Shown here in pieces: positions 45,956-53,552 of a DNA stretch of 64,000 bases (positions within the stretch are counted from its first letter, which is position 1; each line of letters starts with the position of its first letter). Source of the stretch: Paraburkholderia azotifigens (GTDB lineage Bacteria; Pseudomonadota; Gammaproteobacteria; Burkholderiales; Burkholderiaceae); assembly GCF_007995085.1 (NCBI RefSeq), contig NZ_VOQS01000005.1, positions 124,001 through 188,000 of the forward strand, read 5' to 3'. The notes under the pieces were generated by a model, which had not been told where the DNA came from, made no database searches, and saw nothing but the letters and a program-made list of their open reading frames with translations. Position numbers and translations under genes: made by a program.

Positions 45956-46372
45956 TCAAGCATTCGCGTTGCTGGCAACGGCCGCGGCACCGGCCTTTGC
46001 CACTTGTGCATCCTGATCGGCCTTGACGCCGGACACGCCGACAGCACCGATCACCTGACCATTTACCACAACGGGCACGCCGCCTTCCAGCGTGCCCGAC
46101 AGCGGCGCGCTGAGGAACGCGGTGCGGCCGCCGTTGATCATGTCCTCATATTGCTTCGATTCGCGGCGGCCGAGCGCGGCGGTGCGGGCCTTGTCGCCCG
46201 CGATGTAGGCGCTGATCGGCGCGCAGTTGTCGAGACGCAGCAGCGACAACAGATGGCCGCCGTCATCCACCACGGCAATCGCGACGGCCCACTGGTTGCG
46301 TTCGGCTTCGGCACGCGCCGCTTCAATGATTTTCGTCGACTCGGCGACCGTCAGCACGGATTTTGTCTGCAT
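45956..46372 (-). CDS. glcG: GlcG/HbpS-like heme-binding-type protein (DUF336)
   Basis: The 138-residue protein of the GlcG/HbpS family contains [53 protein letters not shown] and [19 protein letters not shown]. The longer frame to 46510 is Arg-rich and non-family, so ATG 46372 is chosen. GlcG accompanies glycolate genes in many proteobacteria; its molecular role is poorly settled. It lies directly upstream of glcB on the same strand, so the two are likely an operon. It is divergent from the hpa operon. Confidence 0.88.
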   Translation of the reverse strand: MQTKSVLTVAESTKIIEAARAEAERNQWAVAIAVVDDGGHLLSLLRLDNCAPISAYIAGDKARTAALGRRESKQYEDMINGGRTAFLSAPLSGTLEGGVPVVVNGQVIGAVGVSGVKADQDAQVAKAGAAAVASNANA

Positions 46373-46716
46373 GTTGCGATTTCCTGAAACGATTGAAATG
46401 GTTTCGACGGGCAAGCCCGACGGCGACCGCGCCCGCACACACGACAGCCGATGCGCGCGCACTGCCGGCGTGCAAGCGAGGTCCAGTCTTATATATGACT
46501 TGATGCCCATTGTTCCGTGTTCTGGGCGGCTTGTCGACCCGGTGGAACACTGGTCATACCAGTTTTTCTCGTCCTATTTACGCCTGCGAGGGGCTGACAC
46601 GTGCCGCGCAAGCGCCGCGCCAGGGAAAACCCGCGCTGCAGGCCAACGCGCTTGACCCTGCGAGGTACGACGCGAATACTACTAAGATATTAGTGAATCA
46701 CGGATGCCGCCAGATC
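46373..46716. promoter_or_regulatory. glcG-hpa divergent promoter region with inverted repeat
   Basis: This 344-base region holds no gene. Just upstream of hpaG1 the dyad ACTAA-GATA-TTAGT (46681-46694) overlaps the likely promoter and sits 23 bases before the start. MarR-type HpaR repressors bind AT-rich dyads at hpa promoters in enterobacteria. A similar role here is possible, but the motif differs from the GTTGCG operator of the MarR-GNAT gene at 51835. Confidence 0.4.
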
Positions 46717-47484
46717 ATGTTCGCGCTACACGATCATCTGATTCATCTCGAAGCCGCGCCGCTCGCATGCGATGTCGATCTGCAAACCGTGGGCGTGTGG
46801 CTTGCGACCGGCGCGGCATGCAGGCCGCCCGTGTCGGGCGCGATCTACGGAACGTTGCTGAACGATCGTGCCGCGCTCGAGGCGCTCGGCGATGCCGTCC
46901 ACGCCGCGCCGTACAAGGCGCCACCGCAAGCGCCCGTGCTCTACGTGAAGCCGCGCAATACGTTTGCCGGTCATCGCGCGAATGTCGTCGTGCCGGATGA
47001 TGACGAGGGCGTGCAGATCGGCGGTTCGCTCGGCATCGTGATCGGGCGCACGGCGTGCCGCGTGAGCGCGGAGAACGCGCTCGAGCACGTCGCCGGCTAC
47101 ACGATCGTCGCGGATCTGTGCGTGCCACACGAGAGCGTGTATCGCCCTTCGGTCAGGTTTCGCGCGCGCGATGGCTTTTGCGTGATAGGACCGGCGATCG
47201 TCGCGCGCCGGCATGTGGCCGATCCGGACGCGTTGCCCATTACGGTCAGTATCGAGGGTCAAGTGCCGTTCAATGCCGGCACGTCGACGTCGATCCGCAA
47301 CGTCGCGCGCCTGATCGCGGACGTGACCGACTTCATGACGCTCTCGCCCGGCGACGTGCTGACGATGGGCGTCCCGCACGGCGCACCGATCGCGCACGCG
47401 GGCAACGCGGTCAGCGTCGCAATCGGCGACATGCCGCCGCTGTGTTTCTCGATGAAGGCCAATGCCGAAGGAGGCGAACGATGA
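46717..47484 (+). CDS. hpaG1: HpaG1-type fumarylacetoacetate-hydrolase-fold decarboxylase subunit
   Basis: The 255-residue FAH-fold protein begins MFALHDHLIHLEAAPL. It carries YVKPRNTFAGHRANVVVPDD, GGSLGIVIGRTACRVS, and PGDVLTMGVPHGAP, matching the N-terminal half of 4-hydroxyphenylacetate HpaG (5-oxopent-3-ene-1,2,5-tricarboxylate decarboxylase / HHDD isomerase). The paired acidic residues typical of FAH metal sites are altered in GSLGIVIG compared with CELAVVIG of the next gene, so this half may be less active. It overlaps the next gene by 4 bases. The upstream frame to 46510 is non-coding in style. Confidence 0.85.
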   Translation: MFALHDHLIHLEAAPLACDVDLQTVGVWLATGAACRPPVSGAIYGTLLNDRAALEALGDAVHAAPYKAPPQAPVLYVKPRNTFAGHRANVVVPDDDEGVQIGGSLGIVIGRTACRVSAENALEHVAGYTIVADLCVPHESVYRPSVRFRARDGFCVIGPAIVARRHVADPDALPITVSIEGQVPFNAGTSTSIRNVARLIADVTDFMTLSPGDVLTMGVPHGAPIAHAGNAVSVAIGDMPPLCFSMKANAEGGER

Positions 47485-48239
47485 TGCGCGGCCGTGTTGC
47501 CTACGCAGGCGCAATCCATGAAGCGTATCCGCACGAACGCGGCGTGCGTCTCGCCGATGGCCGCGTGTGCCGCGAGGAGGACGTCGTGTGGCTCGCGCCC
47601 ATTCAGACGGGCACCATCTTCGCGCTCGGGCTCAACTACGCCGAGCACGCAAAAGAGCTGCAATTCTCGAAGCAGGAAGAGCCGCTCGTGTTTCTCAAGG
47701 GACCGGGCAGCGTGATGGGCCATCGCGGCGTGACGCGTCGACCGTCGGACGTGACGTTCATGCATTACGAGTGCGAACTGGCCGTCGTGATCGGCAGGCC
47801 GGCGAAAGACGTGACGCACGATGAAGCGCCGGACTATGTCGCGGGTTACATGATCGCCAACGACTATGCGTTCCGCGACTATCTGGAGAACTACTATCGG
47901 CCGAATCTGCGCGTAAAGAACCGCGATGGCGCGACGGTGCTCGGCCCCTGGTTCGTCGATGCCGCCGATATCGCCGATGTCGCGCAACTCGAATTGCGCA
48001 CCTACGTGAACGGCACGCTGCATCAGAAGGGCAATACGCGCGATCTCGTCACGGGCGTCCCCGCACTGATCGAATACCTGAGCAGCTTCATGACGCTCGC
48101 ACCCGGCGACGTCATCCTGACGGGCACGCCCGAAGGCATCGTCAACGTGAATGCGGGCGACGAAGTCATCTGCGAAATAGACGGCCTCGGCCGTCTCGTC
48201 AATGCGATCGTTTCCGACGCGGACTTCTACCGCGACTGA
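47481..48239 (+). CDS. hpaG2: HpaG2-type fumarylacetoacetate-hydrolase-fold isomerase/decarboxylase subunit
   Basis: The 252-residue FAH-fold protein has FALGLNYAEHAKEL, VFLKGPGSVMGHRG, a metal-ligand motif HYECELAVVIGRPAKDV, and PGDVILTGTPEGIVNV. It matches the C-terminal half of HpaG, which decarboxylates OPET and isomerises the product in homoprotocatechuate breakdown. The start is fixed by GGAGG eight bases upstream and the ATGA overlap with hpaG1. In some bacteria both halves are one fused gene; here they are separate and coupled. Confidence 0.9.
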   Translation: MMRGRVAYAGAIHEAYPHERGVRLADGRVCREEDVVWLAPIQTGTIFALGLNYAEHAKELQFSKQEEPLVFLKGPGSVMGHRGVTRRPSDVTFMHYECELAVVIGRPAKDVTHDEAPDYVAGYMIANDYAFRDYLENYYRPNLRVKNRDGATVLGPWFVDAADIADVAQLELRTYVNGTLHQKGNTRDLVTGVPALIEYLSSFMTLAPGDVILTGTPEGIVNVNAGDEVICEIDGLGRLVNAIVSDADFYRD

Positions 48240-48256
48240 TCATTCAGGACATTTCA

Positions 48257-49714
48257 ATGCGAATCGAACATCTGATCAACGGCAAAGCGAAGACTGCACG
48301 CGAGTACTTCGAAACCGTGAACCCGGCGACACAGGAAGTACTCGCCGAAGTCGCGAGCGGCACCGCCGAGGACATCGACGCCGCCGTGCGTGCCGCAAAA
48401 GATGCATTCCCCGCATGGGCCGCGAAGCCCGCGAGCGAGCGCGCGAAGCTCGTGCGCAAGCTCGGCGAGCTGATCGCGAAGCACGTGCCGGAACTCTCCG
48501 ATACGGAAACGCGCGACACGGGCCAGACCATTTCGCAAACGCGCAAGCAACTGGTGCCGCGTGCCGCCGACAATTTCACTTATTTCGCCGAGATGTGCAC
48601 GCGCGTCGACGGCCACACGTATCCCACCGATTCGCATCTGAACTACACGCTGTTTCATCCCGTCGGCGTGTGTGCGCTGATTTCGCCGTGGAATGTGCCG
48701 TTCATGACAGCGACGTGGAAGGTCGCGCCCTGTCTTGCGTTCGGCAATACGGCCGTGCTGAAGATGAGTGAACTGTCGCCGCTCACGGCTTCGATGCTCG
48801 GCAATCTCGCGCTGGAAGCGGGGATCCCTGCTGGCGTGCTGAATGTTGTGCACGGCTACGGCAAGGATGCGGGCGAGCCGCTCGTCGCGCATCCCGATGT
48901 GCATGCCGTCTCGTTCACGGGATCGACGGCGACGGGCAACCGGATCGTGAAGGCAGCGGGCCTGAAGAAGTTCTCGATGGAACTGGGCGGCAAGTCACCG
49001 TTCGTGATCTTCGACGACGCCGATTTCGAACGTGCGCTCGACGCCGCCGTGTTCATGATCTTTTCGAACAATGGCGAGCGCTGCACGGCGGGCTCACGCA
49101 TTCTGGTGCAGAAATCGATCTATGCGAAGTTCGCGGAACGCTTTATCGAGCGCGCAAAGCGTTTGACGGTAGGCGATCCGTTAAGCGAGAGCACGATCAT
49201 CGGTCCGATGATCAGCCAGGCGCATCTGGCGAGAGTGCGCAGCTACATCGAGCTTGGGCCGAAGGAAGGCGCGACGCTCGCATGCGGCGGACTCGACGCG
49301 CCGGTGCTTCCCGACACCCTGAAACAGGGCAATTTCGTCACGCCGACCGTATTCGTCGATGTCGACAACCGCATGCGCATCGCGCAGGAAGAGATTTTCG
49401 GGCCGGTCGCCTGCCTGATTCCGTTCGAAGACGAAGCGCAGGCGATCCGCCTCGCCAACGATATTTCATACGGTCTCTCAAGCTACGTGTGGACCGAGAA
49501 CACAGGCCGCGCACATCGCGTCGCGGCTGCGATCGAAGCAGGCATGTGCTTCGTCAACAGCCAGAACGTTCGCGATCTGCGTCAGCCGTTCGGCGGCACG
49601 AAGGCATCGGGCGTCGGGCGCGAAGGCGGCACGTGGAGCTATGAAGTCTTTCTCGAGCCGAAGAACGTGTGCGTGTCGCTCGGTTCGCATCACATTCCGC
49701 GCTGGGGCGTCTGA
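48257..49714 (+). CDS. hpaE: 5-carboxymethyl-2-hydroxymuconate semialdehyde dehydrogenase
   Basis: The 485-residue aldehyde dehydrogenase contains ISPWNVPFMTATWKVAPCL, the Glu motif MELGGKSPFVIF and catalytic Cys in NNGERCTAGSRI. Placement between hpaG2 and hpaD identifies it as HpaE, which oxidises the ring-cleavage aldehyde with NAD to 5-carboxymethyl-2-hydroxymuconate. AGGA precedes the ATG 17 bases after hpaG2. The length is normal and all key residues are present. Confidence 0.95.
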   Translation: MRIEHLINGKAKTAREYFETVNPATQEVLAEVASGTAEDIDAAVRAAKDAFPAWAAKPASERAKLVRKLGELIAKHVPELSDTETRDTGQTISQTRKQLVPRAADNFTYFAEMCTRVDGHTYPTDSHLNYTLFHPVGVCALISPWNVPFMTATWKVAPCLAFGNTAVLKMSELSPLTASMLGNLALEAGIPAGVLNVVHGYGKDAGEPLVAHPDVHAVSFTGSTATGNRIVKAAGLKKFSMELGGKSPFVIFDDADFERALDAAVFMIFSNNGERCTAGSRILVQKSIYAKFAERFIERAKRLTVGDPLSESTIIGPMISQAHLARVRSYIELGPKEGATLACGGLDAPVLPDTLKQGNFVTPTVFVDVDNRMRIAQEEIFGPVACLIPFEDEAQAIRLANDISYGLSSYVWTENTGRAHRVAAAIEAGMCFVNSQNVRDLRQPFGGTKASGVGREGGTWSYEVFLEPKNVCVSLGSHHIPRWGV

Positions 49715-49727
49715 ACGGGAGATCGCG

Positions 49728-50591
49728 ATGGGCAAGCTCGCATTGGCCGCGAAAGTGACTCACGTGCCTTCGCTTTATCTGTCGGAACTGGATGGGCCGC
49801 ATAAGGGCTGCCGCCAGGCCGCTATCGACGGACATCATGAAATCGGCCGACGCTGCCGCGAACTGAATGTCGATACGATCGTCGTGTTCGACGTGCATTG
49901 GCTCGTCAACAGCGAATACCACATCAATTGCGCGCCGAAATTCGAAGGCATTTATACGAGCAACGAGTTGCCGCATTTCATCAACAACATGGCGTATGCG
50001 TACCCAGGTAATGTGCAGCTCGGCAAGCTGATCGCGGACGTCGCCAACGAAATGGGCGTCAAGAGCCGCGCGCATAGCGAAACCTCGCTCGACCTCGAAT
50101 ACGGCACGCTGGTGCCGATGCGCTATATGAACGCGGATCAGTGCTTCAAGGTTGTATCGATTGCAGGCTGGTGCATGTGGCACGACCTGCCGACGAGTGC
50201 GCGTTTCGGGCTGGCAGTGCGCAAGGCCATTGAAGAGCGCTACGACGGCACAGTGGCGATTCTCGCCAGCGGCTCGCTCAGTCATCACTTCGCGAACAAC
50301 GGCACGGCGGAGCAATTCATGCACAAGGTATGGGATCCGTTTCTCGAACAGACGGACCGGCATGTCGTGTCGCTGTGGGAGAAGGGCGACTGGAAGACCT
50401 TTTGCGGGATGCTGCCGCTCTACAACGAGAAGTGTTGGGGCGAGGGCGGCATGCACGATACCGCGATGCTGCTGGGTGCGCTCGGCTGGGACCGCTATGA
50501 AGGCAAGGCCGAAGTCGTGACACCGTATTTCGGCAGTTCGGGCACGGGACAGATCAATGCGATTTTTCCCGTCACGCCGCTGCCCGCCTGA
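49728..50591 (+). CDS. hpaD: 3,4-dihydroxyphenylacetate 2,3-dioxygenase
   Basis: The 287-residue extradiol ring-cleavage dioxygenase of the LigB-type fold contains AAKVTHVPSLYLSELDGPHKG, DTIVVFDVHWLVNSEYHIN with the iron-ligand histidines, and ASGSLSHHFANNG. It opens homoprotocatechuate to 5-carboxymethyl-2-hydroxymuconate semialdehyde using Fe(II) or Mn(II). The frame starts at 49641, but the ATG at 49728 lies 13 bases after hpaE and follows GGGAGA. Confidence 0.95.
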   Translation: MGKLALAAKVTHVPSLYLSELDGPHKGCRQAAIDGHHEIGRRCRELNVDTIVVFDVHWLVNSEYHINCAPKFEGIYTSNELPHFINNMAYAYPGNVQLGKLIADVANEMGVKSRAHSETSLDLEYGTLVPMRYMNADQCFKVVSIAGWCMWHDLPTSARFGLAVRKAIEERYDGTVAILASGSLSHHFANNGTAEQFMHKVWDPFLEQTDRHVVSLWEKGDWKTFCGMLPLYNEKCWGEGGMHDTAMLLGALGWDRYEGKAEVVTPYFGSSGTGQINAIFPVTPLPA

Positions 50592-50611
50592 TCGATCAAA
50601 GGAGATTTGAC

Positions 50612-51010
50612 GTGCCGCATCTCACGCTCGAATACAGCGCCAATCTGGCGAATGATGGGAGCATCGGCGCGCTTTGCGAGAAGCTCGCGCAATGCCTCGA
50701 TGCACAACGCGATAACGCCGGGCAGGTCTATCCGCGTGGAGGAATACGCGTGCGCGCAGTGCGCTGCGAACAGTTCTGCATCGCCGATGGAAGACCCGAT
50801 GCCGCCTTTTTACATGCGAACCTGAAGATCGCCGCGGGCCGTTCGGAGAGCGTGAAGAAGGCGACGGGCGATGCGCTTTTCGACGTGATCAAACAGCACT
50901 TCGCGGAGACATTCGAAAAACACGGGTTGGCGCTGTCGCTCGAAATCAATGAATTCAGCGAATCGGGCACCTGGAAGCACAACAATCTGCATGCGCGCCT
51001 GAAGGGCTGA
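50612..51010 (+). CDS. hpaF: 5-carboxymethyl-2-hydroxymuconate delta-isomerase
   Basis: The 132-residue CHMI of the tautomerase superfamily begins M-PHLTLEYSANL. Removal of the initiator exposes Pro as the catalytic base. The start is GTG at 50612, preceded by AAGGAG. The protein ends SGTWKHNNLHARLKG, typical of the family. It isomerises 5-carboxymethyl-2-hydroxymuconate to OPET, the substrate of HpaG. Confidence 0.93.
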   Translation: MPHLTLEYSANLANDGSIGALCEKLAQCLDAQRDNAGQVYPRGGIRVRAVRCEQFCIADGRPDAAFLHANLKIAAGRSESVKKATGDALFDVIKQHFAETFEKHGLALSLEINEFSESGTWKHNNLHARLKG

Positions 51011-51028
51011 GCACGGGAGGAGAGCACT

Positions 51029-51832
51029 ATGCTGGACGAGAAGACCATTCGCGAACTCGCTGCGAAACTCGATCACGCCGAGAAGACGCGCACGCAGTTG
51101 CGACATTTTTCCGCTGCGTATCCCGAGATGACCATCGAAGACGGCTACGCGATCCAGCGCGAATGGGTGAAGATGAAGCTGGCCGAAGGACACGTGATCA
51201 AAGGCCGCAAGATCGGCTTGACGTCGCGTGCGATGCAGCGCTCGTCGCAGATCGACGAACCGGACTATGCGCCGTTGCTCGACAGCATGTTCATCGAAAG
51301 CGGCCGGGACATACGCGCGGATCGCTTTATCGCGCCGCGTGTCGAAGTGGAGTTGGCGTTTATTCTCGGCAGACCGCTCAAGGGCCCGGGCGTGACGCTG
51401 TTCGATGTACTCGAGGCAACGGCCTACGTGACGCCTGCCGTCGAAATCATCGACGCTCGCATCGAACAGTTCGACCGCGACACCAAAGCGCCGCGCAAGG
51501 TCTTCGATACCATCTCCGATTTCGCGGCCAATGCGGGCATCGTGATGGGTGGCCGTCCCGTGCGTCCGATGGATGTCGACCTGCGCTGGGTCGGCGCATT
51601 GCTGTACAAGAACGGCGCCGTCGAAGAGAGCGGCCTTGCCGCCGCCGTGCTGAATCATCCTGCGACGGGCGTCGCGTGGCTCGCGAACAGGATTGCGCCC
51701 TACGACGAAGCGTTAAATGCAAACGACGTGATACTCAGCGGCTCATTCACCGCGCCCATCGCCGCGCGCGCAGGCGATACGTTTCATGTCGATTACGGCC
51801 CGCTTGGCGGCATTGCGTTGAATTTCGTCTGA
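51029..51832 (+). CDS. hpaH: 2-oxo-hept-4-ene-1,7-dioate hydratase
   Basis: The 267-residue hydratase of the FAH/MhpD-like family contains [53 protein letters not shown] and [20 protein letters not shown]. It hydrates the diene product of HpaG to 2,4-dihydroxyhept-2-ene-1,7-dioate. GGGAGGAGA precedes the ATG. It is the last operon gene; the aldolase HpaI is not in the window, so the final cleavage must be encoded elsewhere. Confidence 0.94.
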   Translation: MLDEKTIRELAAKLDHAEKTRTQLRHFSAAYPEMTIEDGYAIQREWVKMKLAEGHVIKGRKIGLTSRAMQRSSQIDEPDYAPLLDSMFIESGRDIRADRFIAPRVEVELAFILGRPLKGPGVTLFDVLEATAYVTPAVEIIDARIEQFDRDTKAPRKVFDTISDFAANAGIVMGGRPVRPMDVDLRWVGALLYKNGAVEESGLAAAVLNHPATGVAWLANRIAPYDEALNANDVILSGSFTAPIAARAGDTFHVDYGPLGGIALNFV

Positions 51833-51834
51833 GT

Positions 51835-52860
51835 TCAACCCGCTTTGGAACGCGTGCGTTTCGGCGATCCTTTCGGCACCCCTTTGCGCCGGACGAAACG
51901 CTGCTCGACGACCGCTTTCCCCCATTGCGTCCCTTCGGCTTCTTCGGCCAACTGGAAGCCGAACGCCTCATACAGATGACGCGCGGCGTCGAGACCTTTG
52001 AACGTCCACAGGTAGGTTTCGCCGAAACGTTCATCGACGAAGGCCATGGCACGCGTCATCAGCTGTCTGCCGATACCTGTGCCACGCAGCGTATCGTCGA
52101 CGATGAACCAGCGCAAATGCGCGACACCCGTCTGCGCATTGCCGTCGATAGCCAGCGACGCCAGAGTTCTTCCATTGTCACAGACGAGCCATAGCTGCCG
52201 GTTTGGATCGGGCAGCAGTTCCGCAAATTCCGCCAGCCCTGTCGCGACGATTTTTTCGAAGTAGACGCCGAAGCCCGAGTGCTGCGAATAGTAGCGCGCA
52301 TGAAGGCTCGCGACGTCGCCAATACAGCCCGGCCGATAGCCTTCGACGATTTGCGGTGCGGGCGCGGCGCCCGGCGTTTCTTTCGCGTCGTTGTCCTGTG
52401 CGAGCGCGCTTGCGTATAGCGACAGTGCGTGCACCAGCGACTGCTGATCGGAAGGTGCGAGCTTGCGCAGCGCGCTCGACACCTGCTCGGTCGCGAACTT
52501 GTCGATCTGCTTGCGAAGCTGCTGACCCGCTTTGGTCAGATACAGCTCCGAAGATCGCGCGTCATCGCTCGATGCCGTGCGCTCGACCAGTCCCGCCATT
52601 TCCAGTTTCGCGATCTGCCGGCTCGCATTTGACTTGTCTAGCCGCAAAAGTGCTGCGAGGTCGCGGGCCTGCATGCCGGGCGTCGCGCCGATTTCAAGAA
52701 TGGCGTGCACGGCAGAGGGCGCCAGATCGCTCTCCGCCAACGTGGAGCGCATGAAACCCAGTTCACGCACGAGCTTGCGCGAGAACTCGCGCAGCTCGAG
52801 GATGGTTTTATCGCGCGATTGAATGGGTATGTCGACGATATCCACGGCTGGTCCTGTCAT
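51835..52860 (-). CDS. MarR-family regulator fused to GNAT acetyltransferase
   Basis: The 341-residue two-domain protein has an N-terminal MarR winged helix (LVRELGFMRSTLAESDLAPS, LLRLDKSNASRQIAKLEMAGLVER) and a C-terminal GNAT domain (IDGNAQTGVAHLRWFIVDD, then LRGTGIGRQLMTRAMAFVDE as the acetyl-CoA loop). The ATG at 52860 begins MTGPAVDIV; an extension to 52911 would read through the operator and is unlikely. The gene faces hpaH, ending 3 bases from it. A doubled palindrome directly upstream strongly suggests autoregulation. Whether it controls hpa genes is unknown, as no copy of its operator is seen at hpaG1. Confidence 0.92.
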   Translation of the reverse strand: MTGPAVDIVDIPIQSRDKTILELREFSRKLVRELGFMRSTLAESDLAPSAVHAILEIGATPGMQARDLAALLRLDKSNASRQIAKLEMAGLVERTASSDDARSSELYLTKAGQQLRKQIDKFATEQVSSALRKLAPSDQQSLVHALSLYASALAQDNDAKETPGAAPAPQIVEGYRPGCIGDVASLHARYYSQHSGFGVYFEKIVATGLAEFAELLPDPNRQLWLVCDNGRTLASLAIDGNAQTGVAHLRWFIVDDTLRGTGIGRQLMTRAMAFVDERFGETYLWTFKGLDAARHLYEAFGFQLAEEAEGTQWGKAVVEQRFVRRKGVPKGSPKRTRSKAG

Positions 52861-52864
52861 GTGT

Positions 52865-52905
52865 AAGTTGCGTTTCGCAACTATAGTAGTTGCGAAACGC
52901 AACTT
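52865..52905. promoter_or_regulatory. Double palindromic operator of the MarR-GNAT gene
   Basis: A 41-base perfect palindrome with 19-base arms and a TAG centre. Each arm contains its own dyad, GTTGCGTTTCGCAAC at left and GTTGCGAAACGCAAC at right, so it forms two operators (GTTGCG-N3-CGCAAC) with centres 23 bases apart. It begins 5 bases before the MarR-GNAT start and lies beyond the end of the minus-strand 52924 gene. It is a strong candidate for the binding site of that regulator. Confidence 0.8.
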
Positions 52906-52923
52906 ATGCAAGCAGCGAAACCG

Positions 52924-53475
52924 TCAGGTCATTTTCCATTTGATCGAACAGCCGAGCGTCGGCGGCTGCGTCTCAGGCCCCGTTCCTGTTTGTGCGATCT
53001 GCTTCATGGCTTCGAAGAGATCGCGGCGCGCGTCGGGAATCGGGTCTTTGCGCGATGCGTCCAGTCTGCCGCGATATCGCAAGGAAAGGCCCGCATCGAA
53101 GCCATAGAAATCCGGCGTGCACACGGCGGCATAGGCGCGCGCGACCTGCTGCGACTCGTCATGCAGATACGGGAACGGCAATTGCCACTCGGCGGCGAGT
53201 TCGACCATGCGTTCGAACGAATCTTCCGGGTACGCGACGCTGTCGTTCGGATTGATGCCGACGGTGCCGATGCCGAGCTGCGAAAGATCCTTCGCGTCGC
53301 GCACGATTCGCGGTAATGCGGCCTGTACGTACGGACAGTGATTGCACATGAAGACGACAACGAGACCTTTGGGGCCGCGTACGTCGTCGAGCGTGTACAT
53401 GCGCCCGTCGGTGGCGGGCAAGGTGAAGCCTGGCGCTTTAGCACCGAGTTCGCCGGGTGGGGATTCCGTCGCCAT
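52924..53475 (-). CDS. Thioredoxin-fold (AhpC/TSA-like) protein
   Basis: The 183-residue redoxin has GAKAPGFTLPATDGRMYTLDDV at the N-terminus and a CxxC redox site VVVFMCNHCPYV (C44, C47), then GVGTVGINPNDSVAYPEDSF-like text and YAAVCTPDFYGFD. It lacks a signal peptide, so a cytosolic thiol oxidoreductase is likely. Similar stand-alone redoxins are widespread in Burkholderiales without a defined partner. It is upstream of the MarR-GNAT gene on the same strand, with the operator between them. Confidence 0.82.
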   Translation of the reverse strand: MATESPPGELGAKAPGFTLPATDGRMYTLDDVRGPKGLVVVFMCNHCPYVQAALPRIVRDAKDLSQLGIGTVGINPNDSVAYPEDSFERMVELAAEWQLPFPYLHDESQQVARAYAAVCTPDFYGFDAGLSLRYRGRLDASRKDPIPDARRDLFEAMKQIAQTGTGPETQPPTLGCSIKWKMT

Positions 53476-53552
53476 CCATTGCTCCTTGATTGAACGTGTC
53501 GAAGAACAATCCGTCGTACATCGTGCGCCTCGTGTCTTTCAGCTGCCGGACG

